NCBI RefSeq assembly: GCF_041053055.1
Contig: NZ_CP163443.1
Span: 2,976,001-3,040,000 of the forward strand
Length of the DNA: 64,000 nt
Direction of reading: 5' to 3'
From: Streptomyces sp. R41
GTDB lineage: Bacteria; Actinomycetota; Actinomycetes; Streptomycetales; Streptomycetaceae
The position numbers and the translations under genes were made by a program. Under the pieces are notes generated by a model. The model searched no databases. It saw nothing but the letters and a program-made list of their open reading frames with translations, and was not told the origin of the DNA. Position 1 is the first letter of the stretch. Each line of letters starts with the position of its first letter. Below are positions 45,684 to 55,442 of this stretch, one piece after another.

Positions 45684-46640
45684 TCACTCGGCGTCCTCGC
45701 GGATGCGCTGCGCCCCCCGCAGCCGGGCGGGAGCCGCTCGTCGGTTCTCGGCGACCTCTTCCTCCGTGGGAAGTTCGGCACCGCGGGTGAGCAGCTTGAG
45801 CCGGGGCTGGTAGCGCTCGGGGACGACCGGCAGGCCGGGCGGCGCGGTGGTGGCGGCGCCGGCCGCGAACACGTGCTTGACCAGCCGGTCCTCCAGCGAG
45901 TGGTACGACAGCACGGCGATGCGGCCACCGACGGCGAGAGCCTTCACGGCCGCCGGAATCGCCCTCTCCAGGACGCTGAGTTCGCCGTTGACCTCGATGC
46001 GCAACGCCTGGAAGGTGCGCTTGGCGGGGTTGCCGCCGGTGCGCTTGGCCGCCTGGGGCAACGAGTCACGGATCAGCTCGACGAGCCGCGCGCTGTTGCT
46101 GAAGGGCTCCTTCTCGCGTTCGCGCACGATCGCGGACACGATCCGCTTGGCCTGCTTCTCCTCGCCGTACGCGCGCAGGATCCGCACCAGTTCGCCGGCC
46201 GGATAGGTGTTGAGCACCTCGGCCGCGCTGATGCCGGTCGTCTGGTCCATGCGCATGTCGAGCGGGGCGTCCTGCGCGTACGCGAACCCGCGGTCCGCCT
46301 CGTCGAGTTGCATGGAGGAGACGCCGAGGTCGAACAGCACGCCCTGGACGCGCGGGATGCCCAGGCGGTCGAGCACGTCGGGGAGTTCGTCGTAGACCGC
46401 GTGCACGAGGGTGGCACGGTCGCCGAAGGGGGCGAGCCGCTCCCCGGAGAGGCGCAGCGCCTCCTTGTCGCGGTCGAGGGCCACGAGCCGGGCCCCGGGG
46501 AACCGGGTGAGCATCGCCTCACTGTGACCGCCGAGTCCCAGGGTGCAGTCCACGACGACGGCTCCCGGCTCGGTGAGGGCCGGGGCCAACATGTCCAGGC
46601 ACCGCTGGAGCATCACCGGGACGTGTCGACTCTGGCTCAA
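45684..46640 (-). CDS. rsmH: 16S rRNA (cytosine-1402-N4)-methyltransferase
   Basis: 318 residues. [17 protein letters not shown] loop [46 protein letters not shown], and the C-terminal [13 protein letters not shown]. Role: methylates C1402 of 16S rRNA; usually the first gene of the dcw cluster. Initiation appears to be at a TTG (46640), with GAGAGGG just upstream; no better ATG or GTG fits. mraZ, which often precedes rsmH elsewhere, is absent here. Confidence 0.95.
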   Translation of the reverse strand: MSQSRHVPVMLQRCLDMLAPALTEPGAVVVDCTLGLGGHSEAMLTRFPGARLVALDRDKEALRLSGERLAPFGDRATLVHAVYDELPDVLDRLGIPRVQGVLFDLGVSSMQLDEADRGFAYAQDAPLDMRMDQTTGISAAEVLNTYPAGELVRILRAYGEEKQAKRIVSAIVREREKEPFSNSARLVELIRDSLPQAAKRTGGNPAKRTFQALRIEVNGELSVLERAIPAAVKALAVGGRIAVLSYHSLEDRLVKHVFAAGAATTAPPGLPVVPERYQPRLKLLTRGAELPTEEEVAENRRAAPARLRGAQRIREDAE

Positions 46641-46998
46641 GGGGCCCTCTCAGGTCCGGCGCGGCGTACGCACCGCCGGGTCCCCGCCCGCTCGAGAAGG
46701 GGAGGCCTGCTGGCGCCGGGTGAGTGGCGTCAGCCGACCGGGAGCGGGAGGAGGCCGAGCCGTACGTACGCGCCGCGCACGCGAGGAGACGCCGGAAAAT
46801 CGCCGGGTCTCCGGGGGATAACACCAGCAGGGAGAGCCTCGCCTCCCGCTTCGCGTCACTTTAGTCCACGGTGTCTCGCGGTCAATCAACCGGCATGCGC
46901 GTCGCGAGGCCGGACGCGTGCGAAGCGGTAAATCGGAAAGAATCACTCGGAAGGGTGCACTTCCGCCACCCGTGTGGGTTACCTCACAAGAGGACACG
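46641..46998. other. divergent intergenic region upstream of rsmH and the carbonic anhydrase gene
   Basis: No gene seen. Contains an imperfect hairpin with GGAGAC at 46785-46790 and GTCTCC at 46807-46812, and AT-richer stretches near 46860 and 46930 that could hold promoters. The main dcw promoter for rsmH must lie here. Confidence 0.5.
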
Positions 46999-47061
46999 AT
47001 GACGTTGTTTTTCCGATCTCACAACAGGACCGGACCCCACGTGACCAGTACCGTCATAGCT

Positions 47062-47610
47062 ATGACGACCTCTGCATCCGTTCCCACCGAGCCCGAAGAC
47101 GCCATAGCCAGTGATGGCACCGTCACGGACCGCCTCGTCGAGGCGAACGAGCAGTACGCCGCCGCCTTCACCGACCCGGGGATGGACGCTCGTCCCGTCC
47201 TCCACGTCGCCGTGGTGGCCTGCATGGACGCCCGGCTCGACCTGCACGCCGCGCTCGGCCTGGAGCTGGGCGACTGCCACACCATCCGCAACGCGGGCGG
47301 CGTCGTCACCGACGACGTGATCCGCTCGCTCACGATCAGTCAGCGGGCGCTCGGCACCCGCAGTGTGGTCCTCATCCACCACACCGGCTGCGGCCTGGAG
47401 TCCCTCACCGAGGACTTCCGGCACGAGCTGGAGATGGAGGTCGGCCAGCGCCCCGCCTGGGCGGTCGAGGCCTTCCGGGACGTCGAACAGGACGTACGGC
47501 AGTCGATGCAGCGCGTGCGCACCTCGCCCTTCCTGCTGCACACCGACGATGTGCGCGGCTTCGTCTTCGACGTGCACTCGGGCCTGCTGCGGGAGATCGA
47601 CCCCGCCTGA
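47062..47610 (+). CDS. beta-class carbonic anhydrase
   Basis: 182 residues from ATG 47062. Zinc ligands in VVACMDARLD (Cys, with the Asp-Arg dyad) and HHTGCGLE (His, Cys), and HTIRNAGGVVTDD, all typical of beta carbonic anhydrases of the short actinobacterial type. Role: interconversion of CO2 and bicarbonate. An in-frame ATG at 46999 has a better ribosome-binding site (AAGAGGA) and would add 21 residues (MTLFFRSHNRTGPHV...), which look unconserved; the start is uncertain. Confidence 0.9.
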   Translation: MTTSASVPTEPEDAIASDGTVTDRLVEANEQYAAAFTDPGMDARPVLHVAVVACMDARLDLHAALGLELGDCHTIRNAGGVVTDDVIRSLTISQRALGTRSVVLIHHTGCGLESLTEDFRHELEMEVGQRPAWAVEAFRDVEQDVRQSMQRVRTSPFLLHTDDVRGFVFDVHSGLLREIDPA

Positions 47611-47872
47611 CCGGCTGCGCCGGACCCCCGCTCGTCGCCCCTTGACGCCTCGTGGGACTCTCTCTTCACGAAATAACCCCTGCCTTCCGGCGCCCAAAGG
47701 GCCGTAAGACCTGACATATCGCGGCCAGTTATCCACAGGCGAGTGACACGAACCGGTAACGGCAACAAGAATGCGGGTGTGGCGTCACGCGGAACTATTC
47801 GCGCGTGGTGTCCGTGTTTCGGGGTGGGCCGGTCCGCACAGGGCGGCCCGAGAACGGGCCGAGGAGGGCCGG

Positions 47873-48910
47873 GTGACGACCTATGACGATCGAGCGAGCC
47901 TTACGGATCTGACCGCCACTGTGGAGCGTGTCCGCAGTTCGGTGGAAGGAGTGATCGAAGGCAAGCCTGAGGTCGTACGGCTTTCGCTGACCGTGCTGCT
48001 CGCCGAGGGGCATCTTCTGATCGAGGATGTCCCGGGCGTCGGCAAGACCATGCTCGCCAAGGCACTGGCGCGGTCCATCGACTGCTCGGTGCGGCGTATT
48101 CAGTTCACGCCCGACCTGCTGCCCTCGGACATCACAGGTGTGTCCATCTGGGACCAGCAGCGCCGGGACTTCGAGTTCAAGCCGGGCGCGATCTTCGCCC
48201 AGATCGTGATCGGCGACGAGATCAACCGCGCCTCGCCCAAGACGCAGTCCGCGCTCCTGGAGTCGATGGAGGAGCGCCAGGTCACCATCGACGGGCAGAC
48301 CTACGAACTGCCCAGCCCCTTCATGGTGGTGGCCACGCAGAACCCGGTCGAGATGGAGGGCACCTACCCGCTGCCGGAGGCCCAGCGCGACCGCTTCATG
48401 GCCCGCGTCTCCATCGGCTACCCCAGCGCGGACGCCGAGTTGCAGATGCTGGACATCCACGGCGGGGTGAACCCTCTGGACGACCTCCAGCCGGTGGCGC
48501 ACGCCCACGAGATCGTGAAGCTGATCGACGCGGTCCGCACGGTCCATGTCGCCGACCCGGTGCGGCGCTACGCGGTGGACCTGGTCGCGGCCACGCGCAC
48601 GCACCCCGACCTCAGACTCGGCGCCTCGCCGCGTGCCACGCTGCACCTGCTGCGCGCGGCGAAGGCGTCCGCAGCCCTCAGTGGCCGGGAGTTCGCGCTG
48701 CCTGATGACATCCAGGCGCTTGCCGTGGCAGTCCTGGCCCATCGCCTCCTGCCCACGGCCCAGGCGCAGTTGAACCGTCGCACGGCCGAGCAGGTCGTCC
48801 AGGAGATCCTGCAGCGCACCCCGGTGCCCGCGGCTCCCCAGCAGCAGGCCGGCTTCACGATGGGCCGCGGCACGACCGCCTATGGCCAGCAGCCGCCCCG
48901 GAGGCTGTGA
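47873..48910 (+). CDS. MoxR family AAA+ ATPase
   Basis: 345 residues from a GTG preceded by GAGGAGGG. Walker A EDVPGVGKTMLAKAL, Walker B IVIGDEINRASPKTQSALLESMEE, sensor 1 VVATQNPVEMEGTYPLPEAQRDRF, and arginine finger region. Role: chaperone-like ATPase that works with DUF58/VWA-type partners. Followed without a gap by the DUF58 gene and then a transglutaminase-domain gene, a widespread three-gene module. The 262 bases before it hold no gene. Confidence 0.93.
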   Translation: MTTYDDRASLTDLTATVERVRSSVEGVIEGKPEVVRLSLTVLLAEGHLLIEDVPGVGKTMLAKALARSIDCSVRRIQFTPDLLPSDITGVSIWDQQRRDFEFKPGAIFAQIVIGDEINRASPKTQSALLESMEERQVTIDGQTYELPSPFMVVATQNPVEMEGTYPLPEAQRDRFMARVSIGYPSADAELQMLDIHGGVNPLDDLQPVAHAHEIVKLIDAVRTVHVADPVRRYAVDLVAATRTHPDLRLGASPRATLHLLRAAKASAALSGREFALPDDIQALAVAVLAHRLLPTAQAQLNRRTAEQVVQEILQRTPVPAAPQQQAGFTMGRGTTAYGQQPPRRL

Positions 48911-50274
48911 TGACGCAAGGGGGCACGGGGCACACCGCCGAGGAGGACAAGGGCGGGCTGCGCACCGCGCTCGCCGGACTCACCACGCGCGGGCGCTCCT
49001 TCCTGGCCGCCGGAGTCGCCGCCGCGATCTGCGCGTACGTCCTGGGGCAGAGCGATCTGCTCCGGGTCGGCCTGCTCCTCGCCGTCCTGCCGCTGGTCTG
49101 CGCGACCGTGCTGTACCGCACCCGCTACCGGGTCGCGGGCAGTCGCAGGCTCTCCCCCGCGCGCGTGCCCGCCGGTTCCGAGGCCCGCGTCCACCTGCGG
49201 ATGGACAATGTCTCGCGGCTGCCCACCGGACTGCTGATGCTCCAGGACCGGGTGCCCTACGTGCTCGGTCCGCGGCCCCGCTTCGTCCTGGACCGGGTCG
49301 AGGCGGGCGGCCGCCGCGAGGTGTCCTACCGCGTGCGCTCGGACCTGCGCGGCCGCTATCCGCTGGGACCGCTGCAGTTGCGGCTCACCGACCCCTTCGG
49401 GATGTGCGAGCTGACCCGCTCCTTCTCGACGTACGACACCCTGACGGTCATCCCGCGCGTCGAGGCGCTGCCGCCGGTGCGACTGACCGGGGAGGCGAAG
49501 GGGTACGGCGACGGACGGCAGCGCTCGCTGGCGCTGGCCGGCGAGGACGACATCATCCCGCGCGGGTACCGCTACGGCGACGACCTGCGCCGGGTGCACT
49601 GGCGCCTGACCGCGCGCTACGGCGAGTTGATGGTCCGTCGCGAGGAGCAGCCCCAGCGCTCCCGTTGCACGGTGCTGCTCGACACCCGGGGCAGCGCCTT
49701 CCAGGGCGCGGGCCCGGACTCGGCCTTCGAGTGGGCCGTCTCGGGCACGGCGTCGACGCTGGTGCACATGCTCGAACGGGGCTTCTCGGTACGGCTGTTG
49801 ACCGACACCGGCAGCTCGGTGCCCGGCGAGGGCGCCGACGGGTTCGCGGGCGCCAGCCAGGAGTCGGCGGACGCGGCCGGGCTGATGATGGACACGCTCG
49901 CCGTCATCGACCACTCGGACGGCACGGGCCTGTCCCGGGCGTACGACGTGCTGCGCAGTGGGAACGAGGGGCTGCTGATCGCCTTCCTCGGTGATCTGGA
50001 CGAGGAGCAGGCGACGGTGCTCGGCAAGATGCGCCAGCGCAGCGGCGGGGCCGTCGCCTTCCTGTTGGACAGCGGGACCTGGGTGCGGGAACCGACGGAC
50101 ATCCCCGGCCCGTTGGACCAGAGCGAGGACCGATTGCGCATGCTGCGCGAGGCGGGCTGGACCGCCGTGATGGTGCCACGGGGGGCGGGGCTCGCCGACC
50201 TGTGGCGGGAGGCGGACCGACAGCGCACACACATGGCGTCGACGGGGAGTACGGCTGGGGGTGATGGCTCATGA
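48910..50274 (+). CDS. DUF58 domain protein
   Basis: 454 residues from the ATG at 48910 (GGAGG 7 bases upstream; a GTG at 48907 is also possible). Two membrane segments at about 30-70 (SFLAAGVAAAICAYVLGQ and LRVGLLLAVLPLVCATVL), a beta-rich region with RDLRGRYPLGPLQLRLTDPFGM, and the DUF58 core DIIPRGYRYGDDLRRVHWRLTARYGELMVRREEQ. The remainder has a VWA-like layout. It works with MoxR; precise role unknown. It overlaps both neighbours by a few bases. Confidence 0.92.
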   Translation: MTQGGTGHTAEEDKGGLRTALAGLTTRGRSFLAAGVAAAICAYVLGQSDLLRVGLLLAVLPLVCATVLYRTRYRVAGSRRLSPARVPAGSEARVHLRMDNVSRLPTGLLMLQDRVPYVLGPRPRFVLDRVEAGGRREVSYRVRSDLRGRYPLGPLQLRLTDPFGMCELTRSFSTYDTLTVIPRVEALPPVRLTGEAKGYGDGRQRSLALAGEDDIIPRGYRYGDDLRRVHWRLTARYGELMVRREEQPQRSRCTVLLDTRGSAFQGAGPDSAFEWAVSGTASTLVHMLERGFSVRLLTDTGSSVPGEGADGFAGASQESADAAGLMMDTLAVIDHSDGTGLSRAYDVLRSGNEGLLIAFLGDLDEEQATVLGKMRQRSGGAVAFLLDSGTWVREPTDIPGPLDQSEDRLRMLREAGWTAVMVPRGAGLADLWREADRQRTHMASTGSTAGGDGS

Positions 50275-52661
50275 GCGGGCGCGCGCGACTGGCACTGTGC
50301 GCGGCGGCGGCCACGCTGATGGCTGCCTGCGCCCTGCTGCCGCTGGTCGACCCGGCGACCTGGATCTTCCAGGCGGCCTTCCTGCTGGCGGTGCAGACCG
50401 GGGTGGGCGCGCTGACCCGGCGGGTTCCGCTGGCCCGGCCGCTGACCGTGGCGGTGCAGGCGCTGGTGACGCTGATGCTGCTCACGCTGTCCTTCGCCCG
50501 GCAGCAGGCCGTCATCGGGATCGTCCCGGGACCCGAGGTCTTCCACCAGTTCGGCGTCCTGCTGCAGGCGGGCACCGACGACGTCGGTCGGTACTCGATC
50601 CCGGCGCCGCTGTCCGACGGCATCCGGCTGATGCTGATCGGCGGCGTCCTGGTGATCGGGCTCGCGGTCGACGCGCTCGCGGTGACGTACCGCAGCGCGG
50701 CCCCCGCCGGACTGCCGCTGCTCGCGCTGTACTCGGTCGCCGCGGGTCTCTCCGGTGGCGGCGCCGCATGGCTGTGGTTCCTGCTCGCGGCCGCCGGCTA
50801 TCTCATGCTGCTGCTGGCCGAGGGCCGCGACCGGCTCTCCCAGTGGGGCCGTGTCTTCGGCGGGGCGCCCCGAACACCAGGCCCCGACTCCGCGGGCGGC
50901 GTCGTCGCGCCGGTTCGCACCGGGCGGCGCATCGGCGCGGTCGCGCTGGGCATCGCCCTGGTGGTGCCACTCGGCCTGCCCTCACTCGACGGCGGCCTGC
51001 TGGGCAGCGCGAGGACGGGCGTGGGCACAGGCACCGGGGGCGGTGGCACGATCTCCGCGGTGAACCCGCTGGTCTCGCTCCGCGACAGCTTGAACGTGGA
51101 CGAGGACCGCCAGGTCATGTCCTACCGCACCAACACCGAAGACACCCAGGACCTGTATCTGCGGATCGTCTCCCTGGACGACTTCGACGGCACGGCCTGG
51201 AAGCCCGCCCAGCGGCACATCCAGGATGTGCCGGACACGTTCCCGACGCCGATCGGTCTCGGCAGCGACGTCCAGCGGGCCTCGATCCAGACCCGTATCT
51301 CGGCGGCCGACTGGTACGCGCAGGACTGGCTCCCGATGCCGTATCCGGCCAGCAAGGTGAAGATCAAGGGCAGCTGGCGGTACGAGCCCGTGGGGCGCAC
51401 CCTCGTCGGAGACCACGGCCAGAACACGCGCGGCGCGCAGTACGAGGTCACGAGCCTGATCGTGCAGCCGACGGCGGCGCAGCTCGCGAGCGCGCCGGAG
51501 CCGTCGGCGGCGCTGAAGCGCGAGTTCACCAAGGTGCCGGGGTCGTTGCCTCCGGTGGTGGCGGCGACCGCGCGCAAGGTCACCGAGGGCTCGATCAACC
51601 ACTACGAGCAGGCGGTCAAGCTCCAGGACTACTTCGCCGTCAGCGGCAACTTCCGGTACGACACCCAGGTGCAGGTCGGCAGCGGCTCCGCCGCGATCGC
51701 GCGCTTCCTGAAGGAGAAGGAAGGCTTCTGCGTCCACTTCTCCTTCGCGATGGCCGCGATGGCCCGGACGCTGGGGATACCGGCCCGCGTGGCGGTGGGT
51801 TTCACCCCGGGCTCCCCGCAGGCCGACGGTTCGATGTCGGTGGGGCTGCGGGACGCGCACGCCTGGCCCGAGCTGTACTTCGAGGGAGTGGGCTGGACCC
51901 GCTTCGAGCCGACCCCGAACCGGGGCACGGTGCCGCAGTACACCCAGACGGAAACGCCCGGCACCAACGTGCCGAACGTGCCGAAGCCGACGCTGTCGTC
52001 CTCCACGGCGCCCTCCACCGCGCCGTCGGCCAGCGAGAGCTGCACGGCGCAGCAGCGGAAGCTCGAGGCCTGCCCGAGCCAGTCCTCGCCGGCCGCGGTG
52101 GGCTCCCACGACGACAGCTGGCCATGGTTCAAGATCCTTGGGCTGACCTTGGCAGGCCTCCTGATCCTCGGAGTGCCCCTGCTGCCGATGCTGTGGCGGA
52201 TGCGGATACGGGCCGTGCGGCTCGGCGGGCACGGCCGCACCGATGCCGACGCGGCGGCGTACACGCTGGGGGCCTGGCAGGAGGTGACCGATACGGCGTG
52301 GGACTACGGGATCGCGCCGGACGAGTCGCAGACGCCGCGCAAGGCCGCCGCGCGGATCGTTCGTCTCGGGGGTCTCGATCCGACGGCGTCGGACGCGGTG
52401 CACCGGCTGGCCGCGGCCGTGGAACAGGTGCTCTACGCCCCGCATCCGCGACCGGTGGCGGGCCTCGCGGACGACGCGCGGCGCATCGCCGACGCCCTCC
52501 GCACCTCCGCGAGCCGCGGCGGCCACCTCCGCGCCCTCCTCGCGCCCCGCTCAGCCGTCCGCGTGGCCTGGGCCGCCTCGGCCCGCTGGACGACCCTCAG
52601 GGCCCGACTGGTGGCCCGCAGGGAGACCTTGCTCCGCCGCCCTTCGAGCCAGAACGGCTAA
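50271..52661 (+). CDS. transglutaminase-like (TgpA type) membrane protein
   Basis: 796 residues. The N-terminal part has about seven membrane segments up to residue 245. A large extracytoplasmic region follows, with the transglutaminase core: KEGFCVHFSFAMAAMARTLGIPARVAVGF (catalytic Cys), GLRDAHAWPELYFEGVGW (catalytic His), and an Asp or equivalent after it. A Ser/Pro linker, one more membrane helix near 620-645, and a C-terminal DUF4129-like helical domain follow. Role in cell-envelope processing is likely but unproven. The ATG overlaps the DUF58 stop (ATGA). Confidence 0.92.
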   Translation: MSGRARLALCAAAATLMAACALLPLVDPATWIFQAAFLLAVQTGVGALTRRVPLARPLTVAVQALVTLMLLTLSFARQQAVIGIVPGPEVFHQFGVLLQAGTDDVGRYSIPAPLSDGIRLMLIGGVLVIGLAVDALAVTYRSAAPAGLPLLALYSVAAGLSGGGAAWLWFLLAAAGYLMLLLAEGRDRLSQWGRVFGGAPRTPGPDSAGGVVAPVRTGRRIGAVALGIALVVPLGLPSLDGGLLGSARTGVGTGTGGGGTISAVNPLVSLRDSLNVDEDRQVMSYRTNTEDTQDLYLRIVSLDDFDGTAWKPAQRHIQDVPDTFPTPIGLGSDVQRASIQTRISAADWYAQDWLPMPYPASKVKIKGSWRYEPVGRTLVGDHGQNTRGAQYEVTSLIVQPTAAQLASAPEPSAALKREFTKVPGSLPPVVAATARKVTEGSINHYEQAVKLQDYFAVSGNFRYDTQVQVGSGSAAIARFLKEKEGFCVHFSFAMAAMARTLGIPARVAVGFTPGSPQADGSMSVGLRDAHAWPELYFEGVGWTRFEPTPNRGTVPQYTQTETPGTNVPNVPKPTLSSSTAPSTAPSASESCTAQQRKLEACPSQSSPAAVGSHDDSWPWFKILGLTLAGLLILGVPLLPMLWRMRIRAVRLGGHGRTDADAAAYTLGAWQEVTDTAWDYGIAPDESQTPRKAAARIVRLGGLDPTASDAVHRLAAAVEQVLYAPHPRPVAGLADDARRIADALRTSASRGGHLRALLAPRSAVRVAWAASARWTTLRARLVARRETLLRRPSSQNG

Positions 52662-53082
52662 CGCCGGCAAGCAACCGTGCCGCCCCTGCCCCTACCGGGC
52701 GGGGGCGGTGCGCTGACCGCCACCACTGCACTTGGCCGATGGCGCACCGACGGCTGCGGCGGGCGCCGTCGCTTCCCCCTTGCGCTAGCGCTACTGCTGT
52801 GGGCAATCGTCCCGCAGGGCGATGGAGGTCCCCCCGCTCAAGCGAAGCCGAGAGTGGAGGAGGGTGGGCACAGCCACCAGCGCCGGGGGCCGTTGCAACC
52901 AAGGTTCCCGGCACCGGGGGTGGGAGCGCTTACCGGCGCTTACAGGGTGCCGCTCTCTTTGGGACGGGTGCCGCCCCCTGGCGGCACGCAGGCCCACAGC
53001 TATGACGGATGAGACAGCTGGCGGCGGCACGCATGCCCACGGCGAGGGAGAGTGACGACGGTGCCGGGGGTTTCAGGGCATG
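52662..53082. other. gene-free stretch with degenerate interspersed repeat
   Basis: 421 bases between convergent genes. GGAGGTCCCCCCGCTC ... GAGAGTGGAGGAGG at about 52824-52862 is an imperfect palindrome of the sort found dispersed in Streptomyces intergenic DNA. Further on there are GGCACCGGGGG, GCTTACCGGCGCTTAC and GGTGCCGCC blocks with partial symmetry. Short open frames across it have low-complexity products and no good start signals; I see no gene. Confidence 0.5.
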
Positions 53083-53126
53083 TGCGAGGGGGTGTCCACC
53101 CGGGTCCGGGTGGACACCCCCTCGCA
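53083..53126. terminator. 20-bp perfect hairpin terminator
   Basis: Arms 53083-53102 and 53107-53126 are perfectly complementary, loop GGTC. Placed between the converging transglutaminase and DUF3040 genes, 29 bases from the end of the latter. Confidence 0.9.
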
Positions 53127-53154
53127 GATGTCTTCGGCTACGGCGCCCGAAGGG

Positions 53155-53550
53155 CTACTGGCCCTGTTCGTCGCGGCGGCGCTGCCAGCGTTGTTCGATG
53201 CGGTCCATCAGGGAGCGGCGCTGTCGACCCTGGCGGCGAGCGGCCGGTGTGCCGGGCGCTGCCGGCTGTTCACCCGGCTTGGGAGCCTTGCGCCAACCGG
53301 TGACGGCAAGCACCGCACAGCCCAGCATGACGAGGAACCCCACCACGCTCAGCCAGATCTGAACTGCGACCATTCCGGCCATGAGGAGCGCGATACCCAC
53401 CAGGAAGCCCGCGACCGCCTGGTAGACCCGTCGCCGGGTGTACGTACGCAGCCCGCTTCCCTCAAGCGCTGTCGCGAACTTGGGATCTTCGGCGTACAGC
53501 GCTCGCTCCATCTGCTCGAGCATTCGCTGCTCGTGCTCCGAGAGCGGCAC
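53155..53550 (-). CDS. DUF3040 membrane protein
   Basis: 131 residues from a GTG with AGGAGGAC upstream. It begins PLSEHEQRMLEQMERALYAEDPKFA, the DUF3040 signature, then two adjacent membrane helices (about 45-65 and 67-87) and a basic, Gln/Arg-rich tail. Common in actinobacteria near the dcw region; function unknown. The 274 bases beyond its start, up to the methyltransferase stop, contain no gene I can support. Confidence 0.9.
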   Translation of the reverse strand: MPLSEHEQRMLEQMERALYAEDPKFATALEGSGLRTYTRRRVYQAVAGFLVGIALLMAGMVAVQIWLSVVGFLVMLGCAVLAVTGWRKAPKPGEQPAAPGTPAARRQGRQRRSLMDRIEQRWQRRRDEQGQ

Positions 53551-53824
53551 GGAGTCCTCCTCATCGTGCAGTCGCCGGGGCGACCGGGGGTCCCCTTCAG
53601 GATAGGCAGGGAATCGCCCCCGTGAAACCCGCCCCTCTACGCCAATTCGCCAACCGGAACCCGCCATGGCACCCCGATCCACTGAGGCGTGCATTCCCCA
53701 GCGAACGGTCCGTCATGCCGGACGGTCTCCCTCGATCATACGGCGCCGAGCACCCGATCGGGGTGTCTGTGGCGTACTCCATCTGCCGACAAGCCCCTGA
53801 TCAGCGGCGCACCACGGGAGGCGC

Positions 53825-54595
53825 TCAGCCCTCGGCAGCCCCCTGCGCCTCACCGAGCACATGGAGCTGCGTCGCCACGGAGTGGAACGCGGCGAGCTCG
53901 GCGGCCGCCGCCTCCAGCTTCAGCAGTGCCTCCAGGGCCCCCGGTTCGGTGTCCACGAGGACCCCGGGAACCAGGTCGGCGAAGACCCGGACGCCGTGCA
54001 CGGCAGCGACGCGCAGGCCCGCGCCCTCGACCAGGGCGGTGAGCTGTTCGGCCGTGAAGCGGTGGGGTACGGGATCACCCTCGCCCCAGCGTCCGTCCGG
54101 GTCATCGAGTGCCTGCCTGGCCTCCTTGAAGTGCCCGGCGAGGGCGCGGGCCAGCACGGCTCCGCCCAGGCCCGCGGCGAGGAGGCTGAGCACGCCCTCG
54201 GGCCGCAGCGCGTCCACCACGTTGCGCACGCCCTCGGCCGGGTCGTCCACGTACTCCAGGACGCCGTGGCAGAGCACCGCGTCGTAGCCACCGCGCTCGA
54301 CCACGTCGAAGAGGCCGTGCGCATCGCCCTGGACGCCCTGTACGCGGTCGGCGACGCCGGCCTCGGCGGCCCGGCGCTCAAGCGCGAACAGCGCGTTCGG
54401 GCTGGGGTCCACGACGGTGACGCGGTGACCGAGGCGGGCCACCGGCACCGCGAAGTTGCCGCTGCCGCCCCCGGTGTCGAGTACGTCGAGGGACTCCCGC
54501 CCCGTGGCCTTGACCCGGCGGTCCAGGGCGTCCTTGAGAACCTCCCAGACCACGGCGGTACGGAGAGAAGCGCGGGGGCGCATCGGGTCCGACAC
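53825..54595 (-). CDS. class I SAM-dependent methyltransferase
   Basis: 256 residues. SAM-binding motif I VLDTGGGSGNFAVPVARLG, acidic residue at the end of strand 2 (VTVVDPSPNAL), motif with GDAHGLF, and post-motif VLCHGVLEYVDDP. It resembles CmoM/SmtA-type enzymes that modify tRNA wobble uridine derivatives, but substrate cannot be assigned. The ATG gives MSDPMRPRASLRTAVVWEVLKDAL. Confidence 0.88.
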   Translation of the reverse strand: MSDPMRPRASLRTAVVWEVLKDALDRRVKATGRESLDVLDTGGGSGNFAVPVARLGHRVTVVDPSPNALFALERRAAEAGVADRVQGVQGDAHGLFDVVERGGYDAVLCHGVLEYVDDPAEGVRNVVDALRPEGVLSLLAAGLGGAVLARALAGHFKEARQALDDPDGRWGEGDPVPHRFTAEQLTALVEGAGLRVAAVHGVRVFADLVPGVLVDTEPGALEALLKLEAAAAELAAFHSVATQLHVLGEAQGAAEG

Positions 54596-54783
54596 GGCAG
54601 TTGACTCCTCGGCGCGGCACCGCCTCTTGAACGGCGGAGCGATCTTCGGGGCCTCCCGGTGGGGAGACCGCGGGCGCCTCCACCCTATTGCCTCCGCCGC
54701 CTTGGCCGGTCCTCCGTCTCACGCGGCGGATCGCGTGGTGGGCGCACGGCCGCCGATACGTCGGTCCGCGGCTCCCGCCCCGG

Positions 54784-55323
54784 TCAGCCCGCGTCCGGCA
54801 CCTCCTGGTCCGTGTCCTGTCGGGGCTGGGGCAGCACGGGTTGCAGCACGAGCATCCGCTCGACGAGGCGCAGGAACATCGCCACGTCCCGTATCAGGTC
54901 GTCGGCGTCTCGGCTGCCGGCCGCGCCCTGGATGCCCGCCTCGGCGCGGGCGCGGCGGGTGGCTCCTGAGGCGAACAGGGCGCTCCACTCGGTGAGTTCG
55001 GGCGCGATTTCGGGGAGCACTTCCCAGGCGCTCCGGATGCGGGCCCGGCGTCGTGCCGTGGGCTCCGGGCGCCCCCGCGCGGCGAGGACGGCGGCGGCGG
55101 TGCGCAGGGCGGCCAAGTGGGCCGTCGCATACCGCTCGTTGGGCGTTTCGAGGGCCGTCGCCTCTTCGAGCCCGGCGCGGGCCTGGGCGAGCAGATCGAG
55201 GGCGGCGGGCGGGGCCGTGGCCCGGCGCAGCACGGGGTGCACGTCGCTCGCCGGGCCGGTCAGTGAGGGGGCAGGGCCGGTGGCGCGGCGCCGGTGGGCG
55301 GCGGCTGCGGAAGAGCTGGCCAT
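54784..55323 (-). CDS. SAV_6107-type HEPN domain protein
   Basis: 179 residues, wholly helical. PAALDLLAQARAGLEEATALETPNERYATAHLAALRTAAAVLAARGRPEP followed by RSAWEVLPEIAPELTEWSALFASGATRRARAEAG and DADDLIRDVAMFLRLVERML fits the actinobacterial SAV_6107 HEPN family as I recall it. HEPN domains often are RNases or nucleotide-binding modules, but no RxxxxH catalytic motif is evident. It is divergent from the degenerate-ATPase operon. Confidence 0.75.
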   Translation of the reverse strand: MASSSAAAAHRRRATGPAPSLTGPASDVHPVLRRATAPPAALDLLAQARAGLEEATALETPNERYATAHLAALRTAAAVLAARGRPEPTARRRARIRSAWEVLPEIAPELTEWSALFASGATRRARAEAGIQGAAGSRDADDLIRDVAMFLRLVERMLVLQPVLPQPRQDTDQEVPDAG

Positions 55324-55442
55324 GACGAACCTCCTGTCGTCTGTGTGACGGCACTGTGGCCGTATGTGCCCATCGTGAGGTATGCCACTGACAATCCGTT
55401 CTGACCTGGCCTTTTGCTTCGATCGAAGGTTCGAGGTAGTTT

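Noticed and set aside
52677..53012. 111-codon + strand frame in the gap after the transglutaminase gene
   Set aside because: The product is Gly/Pro/Arg low-complexity sequence read through degenerate repeats, with no start signal.
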